A stretch of DNA of 64,000 nt from Lutraria lutraria (lineage: Eukaryota > Mollusca > Bivalvia > Venerida > Mactridae). The notes beneath the pieces are model-generated. The model was not told where the DNA came from. It saw only the letters and a list, made by a program, of their open reading frames with translations, and ran no database searches. The DNA is taken from positions 29,167,843 to 29,231,842 of the forward strand of contig OZ026838.1 in assembly GCA_964023205.1 (NCBI GenBank). The letters run 5' to 3'. Shown here in pieces: positions 34,223 to 47,354 of this stretch (position 1 is its first letter; each line of letters begins with the position of its first letter). Both the position numbers and the translations under genes were made by a program.

Positions 34223-34284
34223 GACATCAAGGACCAAGCAAGTCACATTCTAGCCTTTTCAAAAGCTAACCCTGTTTATGTATT
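34223..34284 (+). CDS. Exon candidate B, truncated by the assembly gap
   Basis: The acceptor 'caattttatttttag' has a long pyrimidine tract. Phase 0 is open for the 62 nt available, giving DIKDQASHILAFSKANPVYV and then a split codon at the gap. The composition is protein-like and amphipathic. I do not recognise the family. Phase 0 matches the end of exon candidate A at 28017. The donor lies inside or beyond the N run and cannot be judged. Confidence 0.55.
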
Positions 34285-34484
34285 NNNNNNNNNNNNNNNN
34301 NNNNNNNNNNNNNNNNNNNNNNNNNNNNNNNNNNNNNNNNNNNNNNNNNNNNNNNNNNNNNNNNNNNNNNNNNNNNNNNNNNNNNNNNNNNNNNNNNNNN
34401 NNNNNNNNNNNNNNNNNNNNNNNNNNNNNNNNNNNNNNNNNNNNNNNNNNNNNNNNNNNNNNNNNNNNNNNNNNNNNNNNNNNN
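34285..34484. other. Assembly gap of exactly 200 N
   Basis: The round number suggests a placeholder of unknown true size. It interrupts exon candidate B, so at least part of a coding exon and its donor are missing from this sequence. Confidence 0.98.
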
Positions 34485-36835
34485 AAGGTGTCTAGCAATG
34501 TACTTCTGGTATTAGATAATTATATTCATGTGTTGCTTTTTGACAAAATAAACAGCATTGTTATTTAACTGTGTCTGTTTAAATTGTTTAATGTATCCTG
34601 TGTTATCATTTAAACACTAAGCCAGCTAGATAGTATATGGCTAGATTAATTAAAGTCCATAATAGAACATGTATATATGTTAAGATTTTTGTGTGAATTG
34701 ATTGGACACAGAACTGAGTACAGACAGTAGTATCAATGGCCTTCAGTACTTCCTTAATACTACTGGATTGTGAACAAGTATTGGCTGTCAGTGTGTGTGA
34801 ATCAGGAATCCATTCAAAGATCATCTGCTGTGACACAAACCAAGTCTGGGGGCTTCTTGACTGACACATTTGTCTGGTATTGACAAAAGGCCAAGTGGAA
34901 CAACATAAGAGCGAACCAGGAAGTGATGTTGTATGATATTACGATGTATCTGTGACTAATACAACCACTGACATATAGGTGCATACCAATTTAACATCAA
35001 TTATCTGTTACTGTTACAATTCTTATACCTGATGTATGTCACCCTGTATTGTGCCAATTGAATGCCAATTCTCTAATCATCCAAAATGGGCTAAAGTCTT
35101 GTAGTTTTATTCATTTACACTGACACACAAATTTAACTGACTTATTTGTTAACTTTCTTTACAAATACTGCATACTGCAGTTACATAATTAAGTTGTTTC
35201 TGCGTTGCAAGGCAAATGACATGGTATTGATTATATTGGTCTCAATGTTACTGCGTACTGTGCATGGTACTATGAAATTTTATTCACAAGCTCATGCATC
35301 ATGTTGTAAAGTTGATTAATGATAATAGAGAAGTGACATAGATGCACTTAAGCTCATCATATTAGTAAGATATTGCACTGTTGACATACAATGGACTCTG
35401 AGGCTGTGGCTGTTTATTACAGAGCACCTGTCTTAAGTTGCATTATTAATTAAGTCCAACATATTTGATCTTCATCAGGATAGACTCTTGTTTCTGTTCA
35501 CTCCATTTGATATTATGCTGATTCATAGATTGATACAACATTCATTGTTGAAATGACTGGTCAGACTTCTGCTTACAATTACTGCTGCCCTGAGCTGACT
35601 TCCTTTAGATACGGCCAAAGTATTAGTGATGTTAGCCATATAATCTAATTGTTTCTACTAGAATTATGTATTCATTGATGAACATACTGTCTGAGTTATG
35701 TAGTAAACGTTTTTGTTTATTCTTGAATTATGTGGGATTTTCTTTTGGAATAATTATTTTTTATCTTTGTCAGCTTTGATTTATACAGTATTTACCAAAT
35801 TGACCTTGACCATGTTGTGTTCAATGTACTTTATACTTCATATTTCTATAAAACTTAAGTAGTGTTAAACAATCGTTACTATCAGATGCCGTATCAGTTC
35901 TAGTTTCCATATGTCTGTAGGAGTGTTGTTTGTCAGGGACTGTTTGTCTTTCTAGGGCATTTATTTTGTCTGTCCTAATTCTTTGTCTTAATAATGCTCT
36001 GGTATGATGTCAATTTAGTTGTCTATTGTTCTGCTGCCAATTTTCTCCCTCATGATAAAAAAGCTGAAATAGATTCCTCTGACAGACATAGATTCCTCTA
36101 CTCCCTGCATCTGCCTATACTATCATTCATGGCATACCATGGTTGCCATAGACAACTGGAAATGTCTTGGTTTATTCTTGGTGGAATGCTGATGTTTTAT
36201 AACAAAAATACATATCTACAATCCATGTAAAGTTTCATGACAGACTTGATGGAAAAACACAATAAATTTGTACATTCTTGTTGCGCCTGTAGTAAGTTTT
36301 AAATCGTCTCATCATATCTAGACTGTAATCAGATGTGGCAATGATACATTAAATGAAGACATTTATGTCAGATAATTATGTGAGGTCCTCAGTCCCTGAT
36401 TTCTTGGGGAGGGGGTCCAAGATTCAAATCCCGCCACAATATGCCATAGTAATAAAATTATTCTAGCACCCTTCCATGTTGTTGACACCTAAAGTGTAGC
36501 ATTCATACTGATTGGCTTGATATAAGTTTATTATGACAGGTATAATGATGTCTACATCTCCGTGTCTCAGTGTGGCATCACCCTATCTGATTCTGTAGTA
36601 AGGCACGACAGGGCTCCTTTATTATGACTGACAAATTATTGCTAGCTCATAAAACTTCATACAAACAAGCTTAATTATTGTAAGCCTTGAGGTATAGTCT
36701 GCTATTATTGATTCTTGCATAATTAATGAAAAAATATTTTCATTAATTAATTATATAAATGATATTTATGTAGCTTAAGTCAGATTATTTGTATTAATTT
36801 GTACTTAGGATTCTTCCAAAAATCTTTCAACTAGT
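34485..36835. other. Presumed intron sequence
   Basis: No exon is seen. A B-box-like 'agattcaaatcccgcc' near 36420 hints at an old tRNA-derived SINE, but no A box or tail accompanies it. Confidence 0.4.
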
Positions 36836-37510
36836 TAAGTAGTATACTCAATGCTACAGACTGTTCCTGGAGACTGAACCCTCTAGGAATCTGTGTTTGG
36901 TCCTCAATTTTTTTTGTCCTCAGTGTGTGGGTGGTGGTAAGCTTAAGGGTTTGGGGTTGGGGATTGTGGTTAGAGATGTATTTTCAGGAACGTGAATTCT
37001 TCTGTATGTTTTTTTCTAGGAATTCTTTTCTTAAGTATATTAATGTGTTTATGGTTATTTTTTGGATTGTTTAATTATTTAATTAATTGATATTTAAATA
37101 TTTGAATCTACAGCTTACAAAAATCTACTGCTTACAAAAATATGAGTATATACACAAAACTATGTATCATTTACAATTTTTAATAATTAAAAAGTACTTC
37201 AGCACTCAAATCAAAAGTATAAAACTTCACTTTCAACCTTGCAATTTAGCTTTGAATCAAAAGCATCTGACCGGTTAGTGTTTTTTTTTTAAGACTTTAC
37301 CATCTGGGAGACTGTGTCATGACCTCCATTTTTTATATGGTCATATTTGTGGACTGGTTGGGTTTGGGTTTGTGGATTTTTGTGAGAGAAGTTATAATTT
37401 TCAGTAAGTATGTGAAATCTTCAGTGTATGTTTTTTTCTCTAGGAATTCTTTTATTATAAGTATATTATGATAATGCGTTTATGTTGATTTAATGGATTT
37501 GTTAGAGGAA
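36836..37510 (+). repeat. Local direct duplication, two diverged ~200-bp copies about 424 bp apart
   Basis: The left copy (about 36890-37090) and right copy (about 37310-37510) share 'gagactg', 'ggtttgggg' or 'ggtttgggt', 'attttcag', 'tatgtttttttctaggaatt' (the right copy has ctctagg), 'aagtatatta' and 'gtttatg' in order. This is an old tandem duplication with no coding content. Confidence 0.6.
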
Positions 37511-37817
37511 TTAATTCGCAATTATTTAATTGAACTGTTAATTGTACAGAGATTGTATGTCTTAAAATCTGTTCGCTGGAGTTAATATTTGATGAACCTG
37601 TTTGGCGCCTTTAAGTACATATGGTCAGAATCTGCCCTTCTACGTGATAGCTGTATCAGGTCTGCTACATGAATACAACAAAACTTGATCAAATATAGTA
37701 ATAGACTTAATTCACTGAATTTCTGTACATGTATTTGATGTCCATGTGACAAATTTATCACACAGATCGATATAACAGAAATTTACATATATGACAAACA
37801 AAATTTCATACACAATA

Positions 37818-37928
37818 CAGTCAAACATGTGTTAATGGCCACTTCCGACCTCCAAAGAAAGGTCACATGTCAGGCAGCATTTTGTCTTTTCCAAGGATCA
37901 TGTCTCTATTAGTTCACAGGTTTGACTG
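37818..37928. mobile_element. 111-bp Tc1/mariner-type MITE flanked by TA
   Basis: Termini 'cagtcaaacatgtgtt' and 'agttcacaggtttgactg' are inverted matches over about 20 bp with a few differences. TA stands on both sides (37816-37817 and 37929-37930). The CAGT ends and TA duplication fit the Tc1/mariner superfamily. There is no transposase. Confidence 0.75.
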
Positions 37929-38828
37929 TATTTAGATGTAACTAAATTTCTTTGTAATCAAAATAAATGAATGTCAGGTCTATATTATTAGATCAAACCT
38001 GTCCCTTAATATAGACTAGAAATTTGTTAATCAGTCCTTTCTTCAGTCTGAGTAACTTTTTGCATCAGACAGTGTCAATGTACAAGATAAGATGATGTAA
38101 ATATCCTGTCCTGAGGAAATCGGTGGAGATAACTGATTCTCCCAAAGGGATCTATGATTTTCTCTCAGCTTTTTCTTGATGAAATAAATTGCCTGAGGGC
38201 TATGTCACCATGTGTGTGTGCTTGTACGCTAATGTGTATTCTTGATTGTTCATGAAAATCATCTGCATCTTGTTAAGTTATTTGAGCAATGTACGCTCTG
38301 ATGAGTGACTCGCTAGAGTGAAGTGTTTTAGCAGATGATTCCAGAATTTTCTGACATAAAGTTTGTCTCTGTAGTAATTTTGTTAGATAGAGTTTATTGT
38401 TATCCAAACTCATTGAATATCACTCACTCCTGAAATTGGAATATGTCTGGTCTCGAAAATTTTATTATGACCTAGTCTGGGTCTGTTATGTTTAATCTAC
38501 AAAAATATCTTAAATAAACTGTGGATGATAAACTTAGTATGGATTTTCCATGATCTATAGACATTTTCTTTCATAATTTGTCTGTTTGTCTGACTGCTAG
38601 ACATCATGTTTAAGGACACAGGAGAAATCATTGCATGGAACAGTAGAAACTAGAACAAGTTTATTTCTTTATCATACAAAACAATTCAATCATATAATTA
38701 TGCAGCCTGTTATTTCGGCAAATTGCCCAACATCTGACTCAGTCACAAGTAGAGATTGACTTTGACAGGCCATTTTTCATATAACCAAATTACACAATGT
38801 AGTATAGGGAAATTATTATAATGGGGAT

Positions 38829-39060
38829 TTAAATTCAGTTGGTTGGGCTGTTGAGATATCTGACCAGAAATCACTAACAACCTCTGACCTCTGTGAGTTC
38901 AAATCCCATATGAGACCAAATTTCATGTGATGGAACTGGTCTTTGGTTCTAACCTGTGTGTCTAAAGTCTTCGTCCACCATTAAAGCTAAGAAAAGTTAC
39001 ATGCTTATATTACCATGGCTGTAAATTGATGCAACCTTAAATCCCTATGAAAAATATCAA
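38829..39060 (+). mobile_element. tRNA-derived SINE
   Basis: The head has an A-box-like 'ttcagttggttgggctgttg' and a B box 'gtgagttcaaatccc' near 38893. The body has 'aactggtctttggttcta', 'ttcgtccaccattaaagcta' and 'catggctgtaaattgatgca'. The accaxxxaaagct block is shared with the SINEs at 19925 and 53345. Confidence 0.68.
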
Positions 39061-39721
39061 AAGCCGAATCCATCAATAAGTATACAGAATAACAGTTAAT
39101 GCAATTAAATGCTTAATTTCTTTTGAGTTGTAATGACTTAAAATGATAAAGATTTTACCCTCATTTAAAAGGCACCTTTTTGCATTTCTTTGTTCGAAGA
39201 TATTAAAGTATGGTTCAAATAGTTCATAATTATTAAGATTGTGACAGGATTGTTATTTACTGTTTGTATTTCCTATACCATATTGAATAGTTTTCTTAAG
39301 GCCCTTTAGGTTGATAACTCTTTATGAGTAATTCTTACTGCAACTGTTACACTCATAAAGCTCACAGATGTTACAAATAGGGTAGCATTATTCACCATCC
39401 TTAAAGTGAACAAATGTAGCAACATGCTTGGATTGAACTCTGTGTAATCCCATTTAAAGGTTTTCTCTATTCTACATATCTGGTTTGATTACCCACTTTC
39501 TGAGCTGCTAGTAATATTTCTGACTGTAACAGTTGGCTAGGGCCATAATGGCACAATTATGCATTGAAAATGAAGTTAGTCCTAGTGTATCCAATATGTG
39601 TAAGCTGAAGAATAAGAACTAATGTGACTGCAGTACAAGCTCTAAACATCAAGTAAAATAATTCTCACAATGTGTGTTGTTAATTGTTATACAACATTGC
39701 CTTCTTCAGTACCTGTGTCCT

Positions 39722-39900
39722 CACATAAGACTGTGGCTGTGGTGCAGTGGTTATAATAGAGCTGGACTTGTAACTTTGCGACCCAGATTCAAATCCAGGT
39801 AGCGACAGGTTTTATTTACCCTACTATAAAATTGGATAAAAATGTTGATTTTCCTCCATAATTTGAGTTTGATAAACTAAATGACTCCGGGTCCCGGGAA
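39722..39900 (+). mobile_element. tRNA-derived SINE, AAATTGGA family, copy 1
   Basis: The A-box-like 'tggtgcagtggttat' (near 39740) and B box 'agattcaaatccagg' (near 39785) are followed by 'aaaattggataaaaatg' and 'ttgattttcctc'. The last two blocks are shared, in inverted orientation, with 52130-52295, where they also follow a tRNA-like head. Confidence 0.72.
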
Positions 39901-42827
39901 ATAGACTTTGGCCAGATTTACATCCATGTCGCATTTGATAGACCAAGTAGACTCTAACGTGGGGGTTTAGATGAATACAGTTGTCTCTAGGGTGGGGATT
40001 TAGACATCAAAATTTTGAAATGTCAAATTCACTTGGGTCAGCCTGCTGCCCCTTCTGGGTGGGCAAAATATTGACAGGTGCATATAAGTCCAGTGAAACA
40101 AACAGACTGTCCTCACATTATTATAGTCAATCTTAATGACTAAACTAGCTGACTATATCATGGTCATTGACTAAGTCTTAATTAAAGATGGACTGCCAAA
40201 CTCATAATTGTTGGTTATTATTTTAGAGTTGTGCAATGTGTCACAAATAAAATAACTTGTCTCTTCATCAAATGGTTGTTTCGTTTGCTCCAATTTTAGG
40301 ATAACTCCCATAGCTTTATTGCGGTTTGTATATAACATCTTACATCAATAAATCTAGATAACAAAAAGTGAATAGAGATCGATACAGTTAGATGTACAAA
40401 TTGTAACCTGCAAGGTCACATTATTATTAGGAAGTAACATAATTAAATTGACATCAAGAATGACATCCAGTGGTATTAATCTCTCTCGAGGTTCTGCCGT
40501 TGTATGCCATGATTTTTTCATCTGTTGGTGTTTTTTTCATGTAACGTGTCATAAAATACACTGATTAATCCATTGCAAAACTCATAACTTGAGTACCCAG
40601 CATCTAAGTTCATACCAAGCTATAATATTGTGCTTGGATGTAGGTCACAATAAGGTCATATCACTTGGCTATAATCATTGTAAATTTGTAAAGCCTGTGT
40701 ACCATTCTGCTCTCATGATTGTTGTCTCAGACATACAGCCTCACACCTAAGTTCACTTATCTTCATAACATTGAGTCATTAAGTATCCAATTGACCAATC
40801 CTTAAAGATGAGTGAATGTGCTCAACATATGCTACTGGCTTTATTCAGGTATATTGAAATTGAACAAAATTTATTTATGATGGAAATTATTTAATTTCAT
40901 CTTTTTCACCAGGATTGGGGGGGGGGGGTTGTACCAACAACCACTGGGGCTCATTTCAGCAATTTTCAAGTTGACAGGAGACCCGGGTGGGAGACCCACT
41001 GATCTTCAGTAAGCTAGCTGGAAAGGTATTAATACTCACATGTAAAATATGCTCCTGGGCAGGATATTGAAATCACTGCAGTGAAGGGCTAGTGAGTCAG
41101 AGAGGCCCCTAGTTCATCATTACAATCAAGGTCAGTGAATCATCTTTATCATGATACAATTAAGTTGAGGCAGTTTGAATGGGTATCAAATGAATAGTAC
41201 TGAAATGTATGAATTTTAAATGGATAAAATCAGAAATTTACATAAAAATATAATTCAATACAGTAAAATTTCTATTGTAATAGCTAGCTAAATTGAATAT
41301 AAAACACAAAATCATCAGTTTATAAACTTTATACTATTAACACCCAACTTGACGCTCAGGCCTATGAATGTATAACATTGTCTTGTATGAAGACTGAGTC
41401 TGTGGTATCATACAATTATCAAGACTATAGGATCCGACCCCTTCACATGTTTGTTTATATCCTTTTGTCCCCTTTTTCAGACACCTTTTCATTTCCCTAT
41501 TTGGGAGTGTTATTTGATCACTTATTAAAACTTTCTGTCTGGTATGTTTATACAAGTTAACACCTGGGGCAGATTTACTATTTAGTTACTGTCTAGTTTT
41601 TGGTTATTAAAATACAAGTACTCTTGTCTTCTTTCATTTCTTAATTTACAATCTTTTTTACCATTGTTATGTCTTATTGCTGATGATTAAATTAATTTAA
41701 ATGCACTGAATAAAAGTTATTTGAATTAAAAAAAGCTGTATATTCTGTTATATTAACTGATTGCTGATTGTTGTAGATGCACATGGATACATGAAGTCAA
41801 ATAGTGCAGTCCAATTCAATAATTGTGAATTGTACAGACACCATGTGCACTTTATATAGGCTTTTAATTGGTATAGTGTTTATCTGTTCATGATAAATGT
41901 GCAATTTTCAGCATGCAAAATGCTTGCATCAGGTGAATTTCTGATAATTAAGAATTCAATGTACATGTATACCAAACACAAGACTTATCTGATGGTGCAC
42001 ATATTCTAAGGTATTTGTTATTCAACATTCAGTGACTCCTGTCATGATAAACATTACTCTGAAGTTCGTCATTCTGCCTTACAACATTCCACCTCATTTG
42101 TTATGTATTCATCTCTTGCATGTTCACTAAAGTACAAAGTGCAGCTAAAACAGATCAAATTTCAGTATGCACTAAAATTCTAGACTGTTAGGGTGACATT
42201 TTAGTATTATTTGTGTCAGAGGAGCCACCCCCTCTCTACCAGACACTCTTGTCCCATCTACCTGACATAATTGTTGTATTTTGTAATGAGATCTCAGTTT
42301 CTGTAATTCCATCCTGCTGAGTGAATTAATGTGCATTTATCTTATCTAAACCAATCTACATCAACATGCAGTATGCACAATTTACAAGCCAGGGTTCAAT
42401 AACTTTATCTTTCATTGACCACCCACTGGTAAATTATGAGGGTTTATCATGTTTCCTGGGTAATAGAATCAACTTTAATCTTTAATTGAATCATGTCTAT
42501 TGTGTTCATTCTGTGTGTTATAATCATGTAGTTATCTTAAACCTTAGAGCTATCTGGTGTTTTCATGGAATAATTGTTGGGTGATTAAATTAGTGGTAGT
42601 TGTTTCAAGTTAACACAGAAGCCGCTTTGCTTTGTCTGTAGACAATCCAGTGATAACACCACCATAAATATGTAATTCAAAAATAATAGCATACTCAACT
42701 CTTCCAGATTCAATTTTAATATTATGTCCCATAGTGTTGTTAAGACCCTCTTATTTATCAGACTTAAAGAAGGCTTATTGTTAAACTTGATGCTTATTTG
42801 ATTGTTAAAATTTGGTTTCTTTTTCAG
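39901..42827. other. Presumed intron sequence
   Basis: A homopolymeric G run occurs near 40918-40928. The patch 39880-40080 is GC-richer and unclassified. No exon is supported, and 42805-42827 is the polypyrimidine tract before exon candidate C. Confidence 0.4.
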
Positions 42828-42891
42828 ATTCATCCATGAATGCTGCTTGGCTGGTGGTAAAAATATATTGCTGGGAAAAACTGAAAAACAG
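42828..42891 (+). CDS. Internal exon candidate C, unknown gene
   Basis: The 64-nt segment follows the strong acceptor 'ggtttctttttcag' and precedes 'gtattg', a weaker donor. Two frames are open. The one entering with a single base gives FIHECCLAGGKNILLGKTEKQ and leaves in phase 0, which fits the phase-0 start of exon candidate D. The other gives SSMNAAWLVVKIYCWEKLKN and leaves in phase 2, which would not fit D directly. I prefer the first for phase reasons. The product is not recognised. Confidence 0.48.
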
Positions 42892-44016
42892 GTATTGTCC
42901 CCTAAATAATATATTCACATTGTCAATTACCTACTGGAATTCAAAGGGTCCAGGTGGGGCCCATTCACAGGTGTTGGAAAGATACTGTAGTAGGACTGGT
43001 CAGTCCTAAATACTTAATTGCCATATTTACCTGCTAAGTTGAGCAACAACAATGAGACCAAGAATAATACATTTACCATTGGCTTCTTCAACACTATCAG
43101 ATGATTCATTGAAAACACTAGAAACTTTCAATTGATGTTCTATGTATCTTAAGGCTTGCTCTCTACAACTGTGATTTCAATTAATCAGCACCACATGATT
43201 TGGATACTAAATCTCATGGCCCCTATTTCTGTGAAAGTATTGATCAAGGGTATTCAGTGTTGGTAGCTTGATTTGAGTATATCCATCATCTATCTGAGAT
43301 TTCACCTTTCAACAACTGTATAATTTTCAGCTTCATTTTTGAGTTTTCCCAGACTCATCTCATTGTTCAATAAGCATGATCATTGAGTATCTTTCAAGTA
43401 CATTAATATCTGTAAAATGGACAAAAAACTTTCCCATGGGTCAATACAGGTGAAGGTATAAGGAGCCAGTTTACGGCTTTCTGTACTAAATCATAAACAA
43501 CCAGTCACTAATTTCATTTCATAGTCTAACGAGTTTTATACCATATTTAATTAGCATGTTACCTGTAGCATGAGCAATTTGTTGGCATCAGGTCTTATTG
43601 AAATATTGTCAGCAAATGTTTAGGGTCTCATTTTGAAGGGTTTTGTCAGACTTTTGACCTTTAAACTGGAGACTTTCTAGCACCTGTTGAATAACACAGT
43701 TGTCAAACCTTACACTCATGTGGAAGAAGCAATTTTTCACTTCATTTAAGATTTCTGAGGTCATTGAAAACCTAATGAAGTTTTGAAAGATAGCGTACCA
43801 TGAGTGGTTAGGATTAAAATTGTTCTCTTTTAGTAGCCAAGGTAGCGAAAAGATTCTGGTATCCCTGTGATGGGTCAATAAAGGACAGTAAACAAGTGAT
43901 GAGTGTAACCTGTACAATTGAGTCCGTGATGTTCATGTATTGATGTAAGTTTGTCTTCAATTAGCTTAAAGTTCTTCTCAACATTCTTTGTCAACTTGAA
44001 CTTTTAATGGTATGAT
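42892..44016. other. Presumed intron sequence
   Basis: A 102-codon open frame on the minus strand (43609-43917) has no recognisable motif and no convincing splice context. Nothing else is seen. Confidence 0.4.
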
Positions 44017-44190
44017 TTGTGCTATGAAATATACAATAGTGCTATGTAATAAAATTTGATACAAAAATGGATACTATGTGTAAGTGCTGTGAAATACACA
44101 TATATGTGCTATGAAATACACAATAGCAGTTAGGAAGATAATGATAGGGCTATGAAATGTACAATAGTGCTATGAAATGTACGATACAAT
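44017..44190 (+). repeat. Short degenerate tandem repeat of 'gtgctatgaaatacacaata'
   Basis: The ~20-bp motif recurs about six times with variants (aaatgt, aaatata, tgtaata) and irregular spacers. Confidence 0.75.
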
Positions 44191-45091
44191 TTGTCAGTAC
44201 TTACTTATCATATCATTTTTGTTGTTATTCTATCATGGTTTAAATTGTTAGTGTGTAAACAGGTTTACAACACATTAGACAACAATGACTGATAAAACAA
44301 CCAGATGCTGAGCATATTTGCATTTTAAGGTTTCATTGACAACTGTGATTTGATACGATTCCACGAAAAAATCATTTTGTATCCTTAACAAACCTTGTGT
44401 CTTATCACAATGGGAGGAAATCTAACATCTGTCCTTATTCCTGGAACTAACACTACAGGGTAGCATTATTTCCTATTGTTTGTGTTATCAAACATTGCCT
44501 CAGTCCAAATGCCATGAAATTGACAGTCAAAGACTACTATCATTCATGTGTACAAATTGTAGCTAATACTGTAATGTGAATAAATTCATATAATCAATAG
44601 TTTCATTTTGCTGTAACATCCACTTTGAATAGATTTCATGAAAACATGAATTTTTCTTGAAAAATTCTTACAAAGTTCATAAATAGTTCATGAACTATGA
44701 CTATTTCTATTGGACAGGAGATTATTGTCAATTAATTTCATGTACAGTATAGAAAAAAACTTCTTGTACCATATACTGTAACACCTTAAAAAAGGGAATT
44801 GATTACAACTGTCAGAATATGTTATTACTGGAACTATTTCAGTCCTACAGTTTAATTATATTACTAGCTGATGTTTTAATTAACCATTATTTATCTACGA
44901 TATGACTTGGTATTACTATTATGTAATGAATAAATTACATTCCAGATTGTGTTGAAATATTTCTATGTTTAATCATTCTTACACACTTACTTTAAAGTAT
45001 ATTAAGGTATTGTTGTTGTCTGAACTGTAAAAAGTCTTAGGTCAGCTCACTCATCTGTCAAATATTGTTAATTAATATACATCTCTCTATT
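44191..45091. other. Presumed intron sequence
   Basis: A small hairpin with ends 'tacagtat' and 'atactgta' lies near 44744-44780. Nothing else is seen. Confidence 0.4.
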
Positions 45092-45167
45092 CGAGGGCTC
45101 AGCGCAACACTGTCGTAACTTGTTCTTATTACAATATGAGTTACGACACTGTTGCGTTGAACCCTCG
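45092..45167. mobile_element. Foldback MITE, CGAGGGCTCA family, copy 2
   Basis: The left arm 'cgagggctcagcgcaacact' continues 'gtcgtaact'. The right arm 'agttacgacactgttgcg' ends 'ttgaaccctcg'. The arms pair over about 30 bp with few mismatches around a short AT-rich loop. The left ~35 bases and the loop sequence 'gtcgtaacttgttcttatt' are also found at 27491-27564. Confidence 0.82.
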
Positions 45168-45749
45168 TATTGGGCTGTTGAATTGTTTAGGGCTATTGCA
45201 GTTATAATTTCAGTATATCATGGGTATGCTATTAAATGAATTTGTGTTCCGTATCAGTACAGGGTCTGTATTGGTCTTATCAGGTTAGCACTTTTCATTT
45301 GCACGTAATATCTTTCCAATGATTTTTTAATGTTTTTACTAATTCATTGTTAACTTCTGTGAACTGTCTTTCATCAGGTAAATGTTGATTATTTGCTTGT
45401 TCGTGTTTTTCATAAACTTAATATTTTTTTATAAAGGATTTTAGCCTCAGATGAGTGAAATATCAGATTCAAAACAAACTGTTTTCAATTCCTAATATGG
45501 ATATCAATGACAATTATTAACTGATCTCATTTCAACCATAAAACATAACACCATTCTAATGTATGTTAATATTACAAACCATTTAAACAACAGATAATGG
45601 GAAACATTAACTTGTGCAAATAGAATAATCAGAGCTATCATAGCTCTAGACTTAGGGACTAATCCAGTTTGAATGATCCTTTTACACAATCAACTTTATA
45701 AAAAAACAAATTGTTAGACCCACTGCAACGAAGACCTGATTATCAAAAC

Positions 45750-45850
45750 ACTGATATCCTCATTGGTTGACTCTGAGAGGCGGCTTAAATATCAACCAAT
45801 GACATGGCAGCATTCTAAGAGAGGTCTTTAACAACTCTGATTGGTGTCAG
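45750..45850. promoter_or_regulatory. Cluster of three CCAAT/ATTGG motifs with an inverted pair
   Basis: 'tcattggttga' near 45752 and 'tcaaccaatga' near 45791 form a perfect 11-bp inverted repeat, and 'gattggtg' follows near 45838. Between them lies a TATA-like 'cttaaatat'. NF-Y-type regulation is possible, but no transcript start can be tied to it. Confidence 0.25.
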
Positions 45851-47350
45851 TATTTTAGAACCAGTCCTGCAAATACCTCTGTGATAGATAAACTAATTAT
45901 TAGTATCCTATTTGATAATTGTTGCATGTTTCTGGGTTGTGTTTTTTTACCAGACTTCCTGAGCAAATGTCAAATTGTCACTTTGACATTTGCCACTTTC
46001 TCTTCTGAACACAAGGTGGAGTATCAATAAGCTGCACTTCTAAGATTATACACAGCTAAAATGGTAACCACTCATTGTTCAGCTACTCATAATATTGGAA
46101 TTATATCAACAATGGTTTAAAATAAGTATCAGTTGCAACACATGTTTAACGTTAATTTATACGCATTTTTTTGCTACTCACTTTTTCAACATATTAGTCG
46201 TAAAAATATCCATAATTGCTCAGCCAATTGTTAAGAATAAACCATTAAGTCATTTGCGAAGTTGCCTTGATAATCCAGCTTGTATTTTTAGTGCTGTTTT
46301 TGTCTGATGTTTAATTGCATCATTGAATAGTCAGGTTATTTAATCTTCTTGTTCAGAAAAGGCATAAAATGTACCATTACTAAGCATGCACAGATGTGCA
46401 TTTGTGTAAATCTGGTTTATAGAACATAGGACATGCTGTTTTCTTGGCTTATAGAGACAATATAAGCAGCGAATGGATTTTACTTTAGATTTTATGGTTC
46501 ATTTTATGTTCAAGATATTCATACAATCTTCAATACTAAGCCAAATGCTGTTTTCTCTCTGCAATAGTAAATGCCAAAATGTAAAGCTGCGGTTTACTCC
46601 AAATTTGAATATTGACTCAGACAATCTTCTCTGTATTCTACTGATCAATAATGCATATTTGTTAGGAGTTGTCTAGGATTTCTGTATTGTATAACATCAT
46701 GCTTTAAATATTAAAGTGATGTGGAACAAGGAAGGAAAAAAGAATACTGTCTTTTGCGCTAGTTTAGAGAGATTACTCACATATAATACTTGATGACTGA
46801 CAGGTCTTGCTTGTATACAGAAAATGCATATAGTATCTGTCTTAATCCAATGTTTATGAAATCTTCTGCAGGTTATTATTCTTGTCAATGAGTCAATTAG
46901 ATCAAAATCTAACAGCTGACCAGACTTATGTAGGCCATGAATGATTACAGCAGTATTTAAATACTGAGACACATCTTGACAAAAAACACTGTTTGTCTGT
47001 CTGTTTTCTTTTATCCAGTGATAGTTGTATTTACTCTTGTCATGAATTAGTATGGTTTATTTACACATCTTTTACAAAACCATATGAGTCAAATTCAGTA
47101 ATCTATTACTCTTGGATTTGATTTACTATATTTGTAAGATGATAAATGTGTTACACTCTGTCCTCCTATCCCCCCTCAAGGTACTTGACTGGAAGTTTAC
47201 TATTGGTCCACCCGGTTAAGTGTTCAAAATTTTCACCTGTATCAGTTCTTAAAACATCCTTTAGCCACGGCATTGCCTGGCATTTGTCTGGTATTGGTTA
47301 CTTTGTGTTGTACGAGTTGTCAAATACGTCTGTGGATTGACTACATATAA
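45851..47350. other. Presumed intron sequence
   Basis: Nothing recognisable is seen. Confidence 0.4.
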
Positions 47351-47354
47351 GGTC

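Noticed and set aside
34259..34568. Open frames running through the N gap on both strands
   Set aside because: They exist only because N codons are not stops.
43609..43917. 102-codon minus-strand open frame
   Set aside because: No motif, no convincing acceptor or donor, and open frames of this length arise by chance in 64 kb.
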